DNA of 64,000 bases from Butyriboletus loyo (lineage: Eukaryota > Basidiomycota > Agaricomycetes > Boletales > Boletaceae), in NCBI GenBank assembly GCA_038093515.1, contig JBBPSI010000060.1:62001-126000 (forward strand). The letters are read 5' to 3'. Of the stretch, positions 38,203-49,693 are shown piece by piece (positions within the stretch are counted from its first letter, which is position 1; every line of letters starts with the position of its first letter). Position numbers and translations under genes: made by a program. The notes beneath the pieces were generated by a model. That model was given only the letters and a program-made list of their open reading frames with translations, was not told where the DNA came from and searched no databases.

Positions 38203-39131
38203 AGACCAGGCTCCGACCAGTATTCAGGCAACACTAGATGGATGCACTGGTGAATCGTGACTCCCTGACTCACGCAACCACGGTGCTAACATGAAGGACG
38301 AAATTGATTGACGTGTCCTAGTTTCAGCGCCGGTTCAAATTGTAGTTCTGGTTCAAATCTTGTTTGACCAGGCCCTGATCTGTCTGCGAGACCGCTAGTA
38401 AGTACTAGCCCGTAAGTGGTATAAGTAGCCTGAGTGTCACAAATGAATGTCGCTGCTACCTTACATAAGCGAGGCACAACTTGCGAATACCAGTGCCACC
38501 CCGGATAGCCTCCGGAGTCCAATATTCAATACTTACAGAGTCGGGTATCAGTATGCCACTGTTCTGAGGTAGTTACAATGGTCATGGTTCTTGTAAACTG
38601 GCCCTCAGTCACGGTGGCTTGCCGGCCAAATCTCATTATCGACGGTATGTCGCAGTTTTTTCAGCATCATGCATCAGTAAAACAGTTGCTGGTTTCCGAT
38701 GCTAACCGAGTGTAGCCGAGTGCTACAGACTGCTAACCGGTGGTTCCGACCGTTTCACTGATGTCATTTCGAAATGTACATCTGACAATAAGTGAGTGTT
38801 CCCGATGGGTTTGCCATTCCTGGCTATTCCGCATCGATATTCGAGTTCAACTAAGTTCCCTTCCAGTCGAACATAGCGAAATGTAGCGGGGGTGGGGTAA
38901 AACAATTCCATGTATTCCTCGTGGCCTAGTGACCCTTAGAATGGGTCAAGAAAGTACAAAAAAATGAAACGAAATGATATCAAGGAGCTAAAGAAACCGA
39001 TTCCCGAAATCAAGACACGTCAACCGACATCAATCGAACGATGCACTCCTGCTCTTCCGACGCATGCGATCGGCAGCAAAGAGAGTCGACCTGAAAGCGA
39101 GTCAGTATTTGGGTTGGCAAGGGGATGTGAA
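38203..39131. other. Intergenic region
   Basis: About 930 bp upstream of the arrestin-like gene and downstream of the secreted Ser/Thr-rich gene. Only short open frames are seen; the longest with some protein-like composition is 38723-38911 on the minus strand. No function can be given. Confidence 0.45.
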
Positions 39132-41689
39132 TTACCTCTTCCCGCAATGTCCTCCGCGGTTTTGTCCACCGTTCCATCCGTCACTTCCCCAATTGTCACA
39201 TGCGGTGGGCGAAGCTGATGCAGCAGTGGCTGCAACCACGGATGAAGCCTGTGGCAAGATTTAAAATATCAGCAAGACACTACGTGCATCACCTGGCTAC
39301 CACGGCTCACCGGGGTCTGCAAATCGGGAAAAGATGAATTGTCAAAAAGCCATTCGTGTACGGATGGATAGTGTAACCTACCTGCGTGGGACAAGCTGTC
39401 GCCGTAACGGTAACTGTGACTGTGGCGGCATTTGCGCACGTAGGAGTCGAGCTCGCCGTTGGAACCTGTGTAATCGAGCCAGCCGCACTCGTTGTTGCAG
39501 CTGAAGCAGAGGTAACAGTAGCGCTTGTCTGCCCTCCTGAATGTGCAACACCATTCATGGAGGTCCCAGAAGCAGTAGTCGGCGCTGCTGATGTCAGGTG
39601 CAAAAGTACGCCAGTTTGGCTTGCGGTGGCCGAACCAGTGGCACTCGTTGCAGCGCTCGTATCTGCACCCGAAGCGGGGGAGGTAGTAGTTGGTCCAGCG
39701 ATGGTGGAGACTGCAGAAGAAGTCAAGGATGCGGCTATCGATGTAGGTGCAGAAGCGGATGAAGTCGTGGCCGCTGTCGTAGCACTGGCACCCGTCCCCT
39801 AGGGATTACGAACAAATATACATCAGCTGATCTAAACAAATAACATTGCGAACAGCGTACACCGGCGAGTATCTGCTGCAACAACTGGGTATTGATAGTC
39901 GCAGCTGTAACGATACCATTACCGTCCATGGTAAGGCTGACCGGATTCGCGACATTCAACAGCCCGGTGCATCCAAGACCTGACACTTTAGGATCAGAGA
40001 TGCAGGGAAAACATCAGGGGTGAGCACACACCAGGAGCAGGCCCAAAGGCCGCAGAAAACCTCATGGCAAGGAAAGTGAACAAACTGTTCGCCATGTTGG
40101 CAGCTGGCGAACCAGCATTCGTAAACAGTTGCTGATTGTTGTTGATAAAGATCCCTGATTGAGCAATTTGTTGACTATGTACGATTGTCAATATGGCGGT
40201 TCGATAGGTAGTGTCTGCATACCAATAGGTCAAACCTGAGGCATTGTTGTTGTCCGCCTGTGGCTGTCCAGTACCATCGCGGTAAAGGTTTACTTTTTGA
40301 AGTGACTGTTGTCCGTTGACAAGGACCATCGGGTCAGTCAGCGGCACCAGCGCAGGCCCACCAGCGGGCGGGAAGAAGTTGGCTAAAAGTTCCTGCATTC
40401 AAAACATCAGGTTATGAGTTGGCACAGTGGAAGAATGTTACAAACATCGGTCGCAAGCGCGGGACTCTGCCCCGTCGGGCAAGTTGTACAAGGATTTTGG
40501 TAAGGAGTGCAACCAAGTGCAGGGTCAATGAATTGAGTAATAAGCGCATTGTCAGAAGCTAGAATAACCATGTGTCATCAACACTATCCATTAATAACTC
40601 GTATAGTCGAGCTTACCGTTAGACAACACTACCGCAGCAGGGTTTGCTTTGTTGTTGGCAGGAGTATTCTGGGCAAGGGTGTTGCCGCCTATGAGAAGAT
40701 ATGTTGCAACCACATTGTCTGATTGATCCTATAACGTGGTGGTTACACAAACGTATAGGTTACACAAACGTATACTTCAAGAAAAAAAAGCTGCTCGCCT
40801 GGTCAACGACGCGGAAGTCATGAGTGGTGGGACAGGCCTGGCCACCCGATCCAGTGCCAGGCACCGGAAGATTGATGAGACCTTGGGACACCGCAGATTT
40901 TGCCGCGCTAAACCACGCTTGCCCATTACAATACGCGAACTGCAGAAAGTTGTAATAAAAAGATTAATTGAGAAATCAGAAGCATACCTGGCCAAACACT
41001 GAATTCCCTAGACCATTGACACATCCCCCCGTGCTACCAGTCAGCGTAACAGAAACAGCATTGCTACCAAACCAGATACCGACGACTGCGTTGTCGGGAA
41101 GAGTGGGTACAATTGGGGGGACGTAAAAGCCAGCAGACGCAGCCTGTCGTGCAGCCTTCGTAGCGGTAGCTTCGGCAGATGCTATGGTTGAGAAAGGGAC
41201 ATCGGAGGCACCTGTCGTGGCTGCAGTGGTTGTTCCTACGCTCATACTACCTGATGGCGCATTGGCAGGGATACCTGTGGCTGCGTCCGAACCGGTGGCT
41301 GGACCCGCACTGGTAGTCGCACTCGCACTGGTGGTTGGATTCGCATTGGTGGTTGAAGTACCGGTGCCATTTCCAACGGGTGTCATGCCAGCATTGATGA
41401 CAAGAGGGCTGTAAATTTGGATTTTGCCTGTCGCAGGATCGAGGATCGCGGCTTCAACGAAAACTCCTTGATTGGCAAAGTCCAGTTGCTGATACGGACA
41501 CTCAGCATTGACCAGCGAGTATTCGGGAGAAACTACACTCACATTGCATCCGGTCAATACGTAAGGCGTGGCAAGCCCTTGGGCAGTAAGGGGGTTCGCA
41601 GGTACCTGCAACTGGCAATTCTGCGAACGAACAACAGCAATCCATGACAGCAAAGTCAAAGAAAAATAAATAAGTGTAGAATGCCGCAT
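39132..41689 (-). CDS. Secreted Ser/Thr/Ala-rich protein of unknown function
   Basis: The start at 41689 (MRHSTLIYFSLTLLSWIAVV) is a signal peptide, followed by NCQLQVPANPLTAQGLATPY and a small Cys-containing domain. A Thr/Ser/Ala-rich linker (about residues 110-185) leads to a middle domain with VVGIWFGSNAVSVTLTG, GCVNGLGNSVFGQ, DNALITQFIDPALGCTPYQN, CPTGQSPALATDELL and YWYADTTYRTAILTIVHSQQ. A second long Ala/Ser/Thr tract (about 39780-39390) and a short Cys/Trp/Gly-rich tail (TACDNWGSDGWNGGQNRG, ending at 39132) close it. The domain layout suggests an exported cell-wall or mucin-like protein. I recognise no family, and there is no clear GPI signal. At least six introns; one contains a 17-bp tandem duplication. 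Confidence 0.7.
40741..40774. repeat. 17-bp perfect tandem duplication in an intron
   Basis: GGTTACACAAACGTATA occurs at 40741-40757 and again at 40758-40774. It falls between coding segments of the secreted Ser/Thr-rich gene, so it is intronic. It is probably a slippage product. Confidence 0.85.
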
Positions 41690-43122
41690 CCTGCGAAAAG
41701 CAAAGTCGACGGGAGGACTAACAACCACGCGAAAACGAGGTCTCGGACCTAATTCCGTGGTTCAGAAGTCAGTTAACAATTCAGTAATATTCAAGCGCTC
41801 TGCGTTACCTCGATAACCCACTAGGGGAGTAGAAGAAGCCCAGGAATGAAAGTGGGGAAGTGACTCAGAGGAAGAGAGGAAACATTGAGAGCCTACATCC
41901 AACCTTTTATTTGATGACAATGACAATGAGACATTTTTTCGGGTTGCCAACGGTCGCCATGGGGCAGATCCTGCCTAATGTCAGTGGGTCGACGAATTGA
42001 AAAGGGGCAATCCTGTGGAACAACAGCTCTGCCAAGAAGGTACAGGTTGAGAGGGAAGGGAAGACTTGAACTTGATGATTATAGGAACATTTACACACAC
42101 ATTAGTAGAGCAGATGCTGATGAGTGTTTCAGAGACCAGCACGAGATTCGGTTGCGGGTGTCATGTTATTCCCTTGTTCATCCAAGGATTCAGCCTTGTT
42201 CAATCGGGATGACTCAGCGTTTGAAATTCTACTTTTATGAGCTGCTTTGGGTAAGTACCATCGACGAGGTTCAGGATCACAGCTTAAATACGACGTTGTC
42301 TTCAATCGGGCCAGTCTTTGATGGGCCATTTACGGTCAGTATTTGAAGCATGTCATGGTATGTACACTGCAAATGGGCCTACGATTGCGTTGGGTGGCAA
42401 TACAATCATGCCGAAAGTCGTCCAGAATAACGTCGATACGTCTTGAAGCACATGGAAAAGCTGTACGAGATGGCCTTAGATGGGGGCACAAATGCCGAAC
42501 GCACCAAGTGATCGTGCAGATATAATGGTCGAGTTGATCAGCAACACAGTCGCGTCGGATCCGGAGATACTACTCAAGTCGATCCGTGTGACAATGGAGA
42601 TCGTATGGACGGGCGAGATGTCAGAGCATGACGGCGTGCCAACTAACGAAAAGCTGCGATGCACTGCGGATGTGTGAGGCCAGTCGAGAGGGAACATAGT
42701 GGACACCGAGGGAGTCCAGAGCAGTTACAAATGAAGAGTGTCGGAAACCCATTTTCATTTGTCATTTTCCAACTCTAGGGTTGTTGAGATGAAGCGAAGT
42801 GTTTTCTGAGCGACCAATGTGAGGGGTCAGGAGCAGGATAAAATATTATATCCCCTATGGTACGACTCTTCTAATATACAAGTTTTACTGGATTATGTTT
42901 CTAAGCTTATTAGGTAGATTGTAAGCCTTATTGATCATCTTATCAGCCGTATATTCGGCCGAATGTAGCTTGTATTTGTTTGGTCTACATTTTGTATTGG
43001 CTCCAACAAGGGTACTAGTAGCTTCGTCGAGTTCCAGAATCCTATGTGACGATTACAAAACCTTTGGATCTCGCCCATTGTCTCGCACTCGAACGCTCAA
43101 GCACTCAGTACTTAGCCCTGAG
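41690..43122. other. Intergenic region between divergent genes
   Basis: About 1.4 kb between the secreted protein (minus) and the WRAP53-like gene (plus), so both promoters should be here. The largest open frame (41978-42346, plus) has no recognisable content. An AT-rich stretch lies at about 42840-42960, close to the WRAP53-like start. Confidence 0.45.
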
Positions 43123-45244
43123 ATGAGCACAGATATATCTGCATCCTCTACAAGCCAATCATCTGAATATCCAACGTGGCATCCCCCGTTGTATCATGTC
43201 ACCACCGCTTCGACCCCTTCGTTATTGGCACGAACGACGCTCGAACATGACCCTGATCTCCCAGATAACTTCCCTCGGACAGCGAAATGGTGAACGTTCC
43301 CAAAAACGACTAACCGTATCCCACTGACATATACGGCTCCTCGACCCGTATGAAGGTGTGGAGATGGGTCCAGCTTAATGGTCCAGTCCGAGAATAGATC
43401 GTTTCAAGTGTTCGCAACGTGAGTGTTCTTTGTTCTTTTTTTCTCCGGTCGGAAATTGGGCCGACGATTTCAGCGACGGCTGCGAGGGAAATGGAAATTG
43501 TAGGTGTCATCTGGATGATTTTAACTTGATCGATTCACTATTCGTCTTCATGTTTGCGTTATCACAGCTTCGCGCACATCATTGTCCCTAGTACACGCCA
43601 AAACATTCCCGCAATCCGCCCCGATCGTCGACTTTGCATGGTACCCGGGTGCATCGCGACACAACCTGCCTGCATTTTGTTTCGTCGCCTCTGTCAGGGA
43701 CTGTCCCATCAAGTTGTTAGACGGGAGAGATGGTAGAGTGCGTAACAAGAATTTGGCCCAAAACGTATGCGCTAAATTCATTCCACTTTCCCCCATGACA
43801 GCTTCGCGCGTCATATCCCATCGTCGATCACCGCGAACGATTCATTGCCTCGCATAGCTTGGCTTTCAATCTTACCGCCGACAAGTATGTGATCACTTCT
43901 CTGTTCTTTCATTAGCAAAGGAGATCCCCCGCCCACATTCTGTTCGTTTTGGATCTCGGGCCTGAAACGATGTTGCTCAACTTCACTAGGTTATATTGTG
44001 GTTTCGAGGATGCAATCGAGATATTCGACGTGCAGAGACCAGGTGAAGGCGAGCGACTATCAACTACACCCTCAAAGAAAAGTAAAGACGGGTTGAAAGG
44101 TGAGCAATCCGTCGTCGGCCAGGGGTTGAATTTAACACAAATCCCCATTGCATTGCCTGTGCATACTCCTTTGCTTGTCTGTTTCATGTGTGTTGCGGAA
44201 AGGCATAATCTCTACGCTCGCGTTTTCTAATTCTCCGGAATATTATGCAGCTGGGAGCCTCACTCCAGCTTCACATGTGTCGGACAACATTGCCTTGTTT
44301 AATGAATCGGCCTTCGAACCTGTCTTGTCGATAGGAGGCGTAGCAAGATGGGAGAAGGGAGGGGTGACCCAGGTAGGTAACATCTCCAATCCATATTTTG
44401 TCCATTTGGGACTCAAGTGAAAACCTCCCCATCACCTTCTACGTTCCTACATTCACATCTATTCCAACACTTGGCATCTTGGATATATGGCTCCCAGTTG
44501 ATGTTCAATCCCACACGGCCTCATATATTGTACGCTGCTTTTAGACGGAGTGAAAGGCTATGGAGTTGGGACCTTCGAGGGGACTCATTGGTGCCCTTAT
44601 GTTGTTTATCAAAAGGAGTCGTGTCAAATGGATCTAGTCACAAGGATCCGACGAATCAAAGAAGACAATTCGATGTGGAAGGTAATGGAAGGTGGCTGGC
44701 TTCCGGGAATCAGGTATGTCCACTTGGCTTGTGAACCCCCTTTATCATTTCTTTCGCGAAGTGATCCTACTTGGCTGTTTTGGCTATTACAGCTCGGAGA
44801 GATTGCGGTGTATGGTCTGGACACCGAGAGTGCCGAAGCAGGCGAGGGTGAGGTTGGAGGAGAGACAAGGCAGACTATGCCTACGTTGCTGTACGACGCA
44901 CATGGCGGTAGGTTGACAGACCCCCCTTTCAAGTTGTTTCCGATACTGATCTTTGCACCGTGCACCGGCCCATCTCCGTTTCGGATTTCCCTGCAGACGC
45001 CTTAGGGGCTGTCGCGTTCCATCCGCTTGAACCACTGCTACTCTCGGTTTCAGGTTCGCGACATTTCGACGACGTGGCCTCCATGGCAAGTGCCCAGGAA
45101 GATTCTGAATCGGACTCCGAATTAGAAGACGAACCGAGGGAAAATATGGGTGTGGTGAGAAGAATGAAGGAGTGCCCTCAGCCATCTGTACACGATGCGT
45201 CGATCAAAATGTGGGATTTCAGGGGGCCCGAGGAGAGATCATAA
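43123..45244 (+). CDS. WRAP53: WRAP53/TCAB1-like WD40 protein
   Basis: A WD40 protein resembling animal TCAB1 (WRAP53), which binds the CAB box of scaRNAs and telomerase RNA, and yeast Swt21. The start is MSTDISASSTSQSSEYPTW. Then DNFPRTAKWCGDGSSLMVQS and NRSFQVFAT, the first blade, where spliced phase fits across 43291-43365. APIVDFAWYPGASRHNLPAF, CPIKLLDGRDG, LRASYPIVDHRERFIASHSL, LYCGFEDAIEIFDVQRPGEG, IISTLAFSNSPEYYAAGSL, QLMFNPTRPHILYAAFRRSE and WSWDLRGD follow. The block order and wording match TCAB1 closely. An acidic Asp/Glu/Ser loop precedes the last blade (SVHDASIKMWDFRGPEE). Short introns throughout. Whether it serves telomerase or another RNA in fungi cannot be told here. Confidence 0.85.
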
Positions 45245-46099
45245 TCGCATATTTCGGGAAGGACTGGTGAAGAGGACTAGCTATTAGCACGAACTCCACT
45301 CGTTAGACCCGAGAAAGAATCATGGTCATCGATCGACCGGAGTGCGATTTTTACTGAGCACAAGTTGTGGTTATAATTCTAGCATACTATGTAAAACATG
45401 GTGATGATAGGAGAAGAAAACAAGTGAGAATACGATACGATTATGACCACAACAACCAGTGTATACATAGATGTAGCCGTTCAACGTGACTGTCTAGGCT
45501 TCCATAGATGTCGTTCGCATCATCTGGTAAAATATGGGAAATGAAAGGGTTGGTTGAGTTCACAAAGGTCTAATCCCTTTTGCTCATGGGCTCGCATAGC
45601 CGGCGGTGTCGCTTGAAAGACACTCGGTCTCCCCGTCGGAGCCGCCCTCAACTGCGCAGACAACAGCGGCGCAAAAATCCCTCTTCCTGATTGAACGGTG
45701 TACATCTCAACAGATTTACCGATGCAGGTGTAGGCGACATGGTCGTCGCCTCCATGGGGAAGGGAAAGTCTGCACTGAGAAAGAAAAGTGAGTGTCCTGA
45801 TATACACAAGGGAATTCGGACGCGATAGGGTAGCCATGTTTTCCTTTGGAATTGGCGAGTTTCTCTGAGGATAATGATGCGTGATCTTTGTAGTAATGCC
45901 GGTTGTGGTCGTCCGCCAACGCAAGGCTTGGCGGCGAAGAGATGGTGTTGGTGTTTTCCTCTACTTCGAGGTTCGTTCTTTTCTGCGGGTTGTCTCGCAA
46001 CTTGGATTGTTGCAGGACACCCCCGGCGTTATCGTCAACAACAAGGATGACATGAAAGGCTCCGTCATCGTCGGATCAGTAGTAAAATAATGCGTATGT
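45245..46099. other. Intergenic region with a weak minus-strand reading frame
   Basis: A minus-strand frame runs 45837-45520 (MATLSRPNSLVYIRTLTFLS...LCELNQPFHFPYFTR, about 105 codons), with Arg/Pro-rich and hydrophobic parts. It could be the last exon of an unrecognised gene or chance. I see no domain. It lies 3' of the WRAP53-like gene and ends about 260 bp left of the dumbbell element. Confidence 0.25.
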
Positions 46100-46654
46100 A
46101 TCAATATTTAACAGAAGTTTATATGTTGTACGAAATGTGAAAGCTATATTTGAAATATAAACCTTGATCAAAACCTCAAGGTTAGGGTCAGAGTTAATAT
46201 GGATCTAAACTTCTGTATGGTATCACATTCAGGTTGCCATATGAACCAAGTTCAAATATTGGTACAGTTGATATGCTCATAATGCATAACAACGGTTCCT
46301 AATGACCATTAAGCGAGACTAGGTTTAGTCAAGGTTTGGGTCACCCTGAGTGTAGGGTTTATGCATTATGAGCATATCAACTGTAACCCAGCAATAGGAG
46401 TGTTTCCACGCCATTTCTGTAGTGTTCCCACACCATTTCTCCCCCCTACTGCAGCCAGAAATGGCGTGGGAATGCTACTACTACTGGGTTACCAATATTT
46501 GAACTTGGTTCATATGGCAACCTGAATGTGATACCATACATGAAGTTTAAATCCACATTAACCCTGACCCTAAACTTGAAGTTTTGATCAAGGTTTATAT
46601 TTCAAATATAGCTTTCATATTCGTACAACATATAAACCTCTGTTGAATATTGAT
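46100..46654. repeat. Dumbbell element of nested inverted repeats
   Basis: Outer arms 46100-46264 and 46490-46654 (165 bp each) are inverted copies with scattered mismatches; ends are ATCAATATTTAACAGA and its near complement. Between them lie two separate inner hairpins. Hairpin A has 27-bp arms (46263-46289 and 46359-46385, TACAGTTGATATGCTCATAA...), perfect. Hairpin B has 35-bp arms (46385-46419 and 46456-46490, AACCCAG...CCATTTCTG). The loop of B contains a third, degenerate copy of the GTGTTCCCACACCATTTCT motif. No coding frame is present. The AT-rich, non-coding, palindromic form resembles a MITE or foldback element, but the two-hairpin inside is unusual. The only target duplication I can see is a weak GT. 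Confidence 0.92.
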
Positions 46655-47253
46655 GTAGCCGTTGTAAGTCATGCTCACTCATGTCGGATGCGGCGGATCA
46701 AGCTCACCAATTCGGCGGGATGTAGGTAATCAGAAAGCACCTGATATACTAGACCCCCTGTCACCACTGTGGCTTGAGTAACGTCATCGAGTCGCCATTC
46801 ATCAAAGTTTGATGCCGACACGGCATCGCAAAACTTTACAGCTTTCGGCAAAGGCCGACCTTTATTTCCATAGCCAAAAGTAGCAAGACTTGTTGTCCAT
46901 CTGCACGTGCTTCGAACAGGTGGGGTTGTTACTGACCCGATGCTCAATATTTATTGCCTTTTCCTGGAACATTCCGCGAGGTGCAAAGTTCGGTATGATG
47001 CGACACAAAGCGGTATCGAAATGCTATGAAATAAATATATTGCGTCGTGACAGACTACGAGGTATGTTGACATCGTTGTCTGTGTTTATTTCGCAAACGT
47101 GTTACAGATACGCCTGAGAAACTGGCAGAACCAATGGCGAAGTTGGAAATGGTCGGTCCGTTGTCCGCAGTGCGCATTATGTCCGTTTAAGCCTACCCAA
47201 TCCTTCTTTCTCCTGTATTCTCTCTCCCCTCGTTTGCTGTGGTTGTCACTGCA
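46655..47253. other. Intergenic region with a short minus-strand frame
   Basis: A minus-strand frame (46947-46675) ends 21 bp from the right arm of the dumbbell element. It reads SVTTPPVRSTCRWTTSLATF...VYQVLSDYLHPAELVSLIRRIRHE and has no canonical start. It could be the remnant of a gene cut by the element, or chance. The promoter of the F-box-type gene should lie toward 47200. Confidence 0.3.
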
Positions 47254-49408
47254 ATGAGTTTGTTCAATCCCCGTATCCTGGATGCAAGCATTCGCGATGT
47301 CATTGTCAACCTGGACGACACTCAAAAAGCCGACGTGGTCTTGCATGCACTACACCATTTGCCCATCCAAGGGTAGGTTGAAGGAAAACTATTTTTCACC
47401 GAGATATTTCCTCACACGTGGACAAAGCTGTCGTACGATCATGGAAAACGCTGTCCAATCGCTCTTGCAAGTTCCCAACTTACCCTCGGCCAACGTTGCA
47501 CGTGCGCTCTTGCTGCGCGCCAAAGGGAGGCTCGCCGCGGGTTACCGAACGTCCGCTCAGCAAGGTATGTATGAGTTGAAGCGTTGCACTCGGGCGTGTT
47601 TATGCGGTCACAAATGACGTCTGAAATTTATCGGCAGATCTTCATTCCGTGTTGACAGTGGATCCCGAAAACCAGGACGTCAAGGCAATCATCCATTCAC
47701 AACATCTCCGTCCTGAGATGGTACGTACCATAGTCAACGGGGAGGACGTTCGTTCATCGCCAACGTAGCTTCTCAGAGAGCCTGATTGCCCTCCTCGCTT
47801 CTCGGCGGAGGTGTGGCGAGAGATTGCTCTCTTCCTACCTAAACGGGACCTCAAGTCACTGCTATTCGTCCCAAACGCCCTTTCGCGCATCGCCAGCCAA
47901 TTGCTCTTTCGGGAGATTCACCTTCATCTTGGCATGGAACCTGGTCGGACAGAAAGTTGTTTTCGACCCATACAGGGGGAAAGTGCCGACCTCAATGCAT
48001 GGCATGACCAGCGGAGCGCAGACATCCTCACTCGGATATTAGTTGATCCACATTTTGCGGGTCAAGTCAGGAGCCTGAGTGTTTTTGCTCTTTGCTATAA
48101 TGTTACGCAGCCGTTGGCATTTCAAGTCGGTATGACCATCTCCCTTCTGCGCGTTTGATGTGATTGAATGGCATCCCAGGCATGCTCATGAACGCGCTTC
48201 CGAAGTTGTTGAACCTTCGCAAGGTCAACTGCATCGGCAATAAAGAATTGATTGCACGCATGTTGCAAACGGTACATTCATATACTCCGCGACTACAACG
48301 GCTATATCTCGTGTATGATCCTTCATTGATTGCTTGTCCGTTTGATTGAAGTTTATCTTAGAGTGGCAGACCATGATGTTGACATTGAAGTGCCCGTCTT
48401 CAAACACCTTACACACTTTGCGATTAGCTCGGACGGTGGAAGCTGTTCCTTTCTTCACAAGTTTCTAGCTCAGAGCCGTAACACTCTTCGTTCCTTGGCC
48501 ATCAATATTCCCCGCTGGCATTTTCCCGTAGAAACCATTTCCGTTCGCCATCTCACCCAAATCGAATTCAATGGCTGTTTCTCAACAGATACACAAACTT
48601 TCTCGGAGATCCTCACCAATGGCCAGCAACTTGAATCACTGATGCTCTCGGGGACACTTGAATGCACCCCCTCGTCATTGTTCCGACAACACCGCACTGC
48701 CCTTCCGTTCCTCCGCCATTTCTCGATCAAAATTACCGGGGTCCATCGACACATTTCAGACCGCGAGCTCTGTCCCGCAATTTCCGAATTCATCCGCGAA
48801 CGAACGCAACTACGAACCTATCACTTCCGTGTCCCACCGGCAGACGCCCGTCGCATTGGGTTCGACGCCTCGGCGTGGGGTGTACTTCCTGCGTTGTCCA
48901 ATTTGAGCAATTTGTCCATCACGTATCCGAGGGATCTATCGCCAGCACTGGCGGGATGGTTGGTCCCGCGGACGGTACGCGCGTTGACGCTCGATCTGTC
49001 GCCTGCGGATACAGAGGACTTGGTGGCTTTCATGAACGTACGTCTTTCCAAACATTTTACCTTCCTCGTACCCTCTCTGTCCTGTTGTCTGATGTGTTGT
49101 CGCATGCGCAGCAACTCCGTACAGGCATGCCGCCCCTGTTGCGCTTCATCGGCATGACCAACATCATGATCCGTTCGGTCTTGAGCGTCGTCGAACACGG
49201 GTTCCCAAACGTTCGCGTGGTGCGCATCGATGAGAACATCTGGACGGTAACAAGATCCTCGGGAGACGGATCGTTGGAGGTGGAACAGTGGCCTTCTCGA
49301 AGGGTTAAATATCATGCGGTGGAGTGGCTCGAATTGCTGGAATGCGCGGATGCGATTTGGAAGGGGGTGCCACCGATGGGCCTTGATGGGTGGACGGATA
49401 GGGCCTAA
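47254..49408 (+). CDS. F-box-type protein with TPR-like N-terminus
   Basis: The start is MSLFNPRILDASIRDVIVNL at 47254. The N-terminus (NAVQSLLQVPNLPSANVARA, LLLRAKGRLAAGYRTSAQQD, LHSVLTVDPENQDV) looks like a TPR-like helical region. Then comes the F-box-like motif PPRFSAEVWREIALFLPKRD, LKSLLFVPNALSRIASQLLF, typical of the basidiomycete F-box family. The rest is a leucine-rich-repeat-like fold: LPKLLNLRKVNCIGNKELIA, FKHLTHFAISSDGGS, TLRSLAINIPRW, LTQIEFNGCF, LPFLRHFSIKITG, LSNLSNLSITYPRDL, VRALTLDLSPADTE. It ends with MGLDGWTDRA. Such proteins bring substrates to SCF ubiquitin ligases; the substrate is unknown. Several short introns. Confidence 0.8.
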
Positions 49409-49693
49409 CGTTGACTATCTCTCGCTGTCGTTCTCGCTCTTGCTTGTTTTGGGTGTCCATTGGGTAGGGTTCGTTTCTTGGATTCTTGTATGATGACTCT
49501 GATAGATAATGTGGCCACAAGGCACCCCAACATAAGCGAGCGTTGCTTCAGGTCCTACTTACATATACATGGCAGATGGATGCGATGTGAGCGGTGAATG
49601 TCACGTGGTCATGACAGTGTGGGAGACAGTGAGGGGAGCAGAGAAGGCTGAACACAACCAGCTGGCAATCGATCAGCGCTCAGCCCCGTCTCT

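Noticed and set aside
39386..39802. Plus-strand Val/Ala-rich frame of 138 codons
   Set aside because: It is the antisense of the Ala/Ser/Thr-rich tract of the secreted protein.
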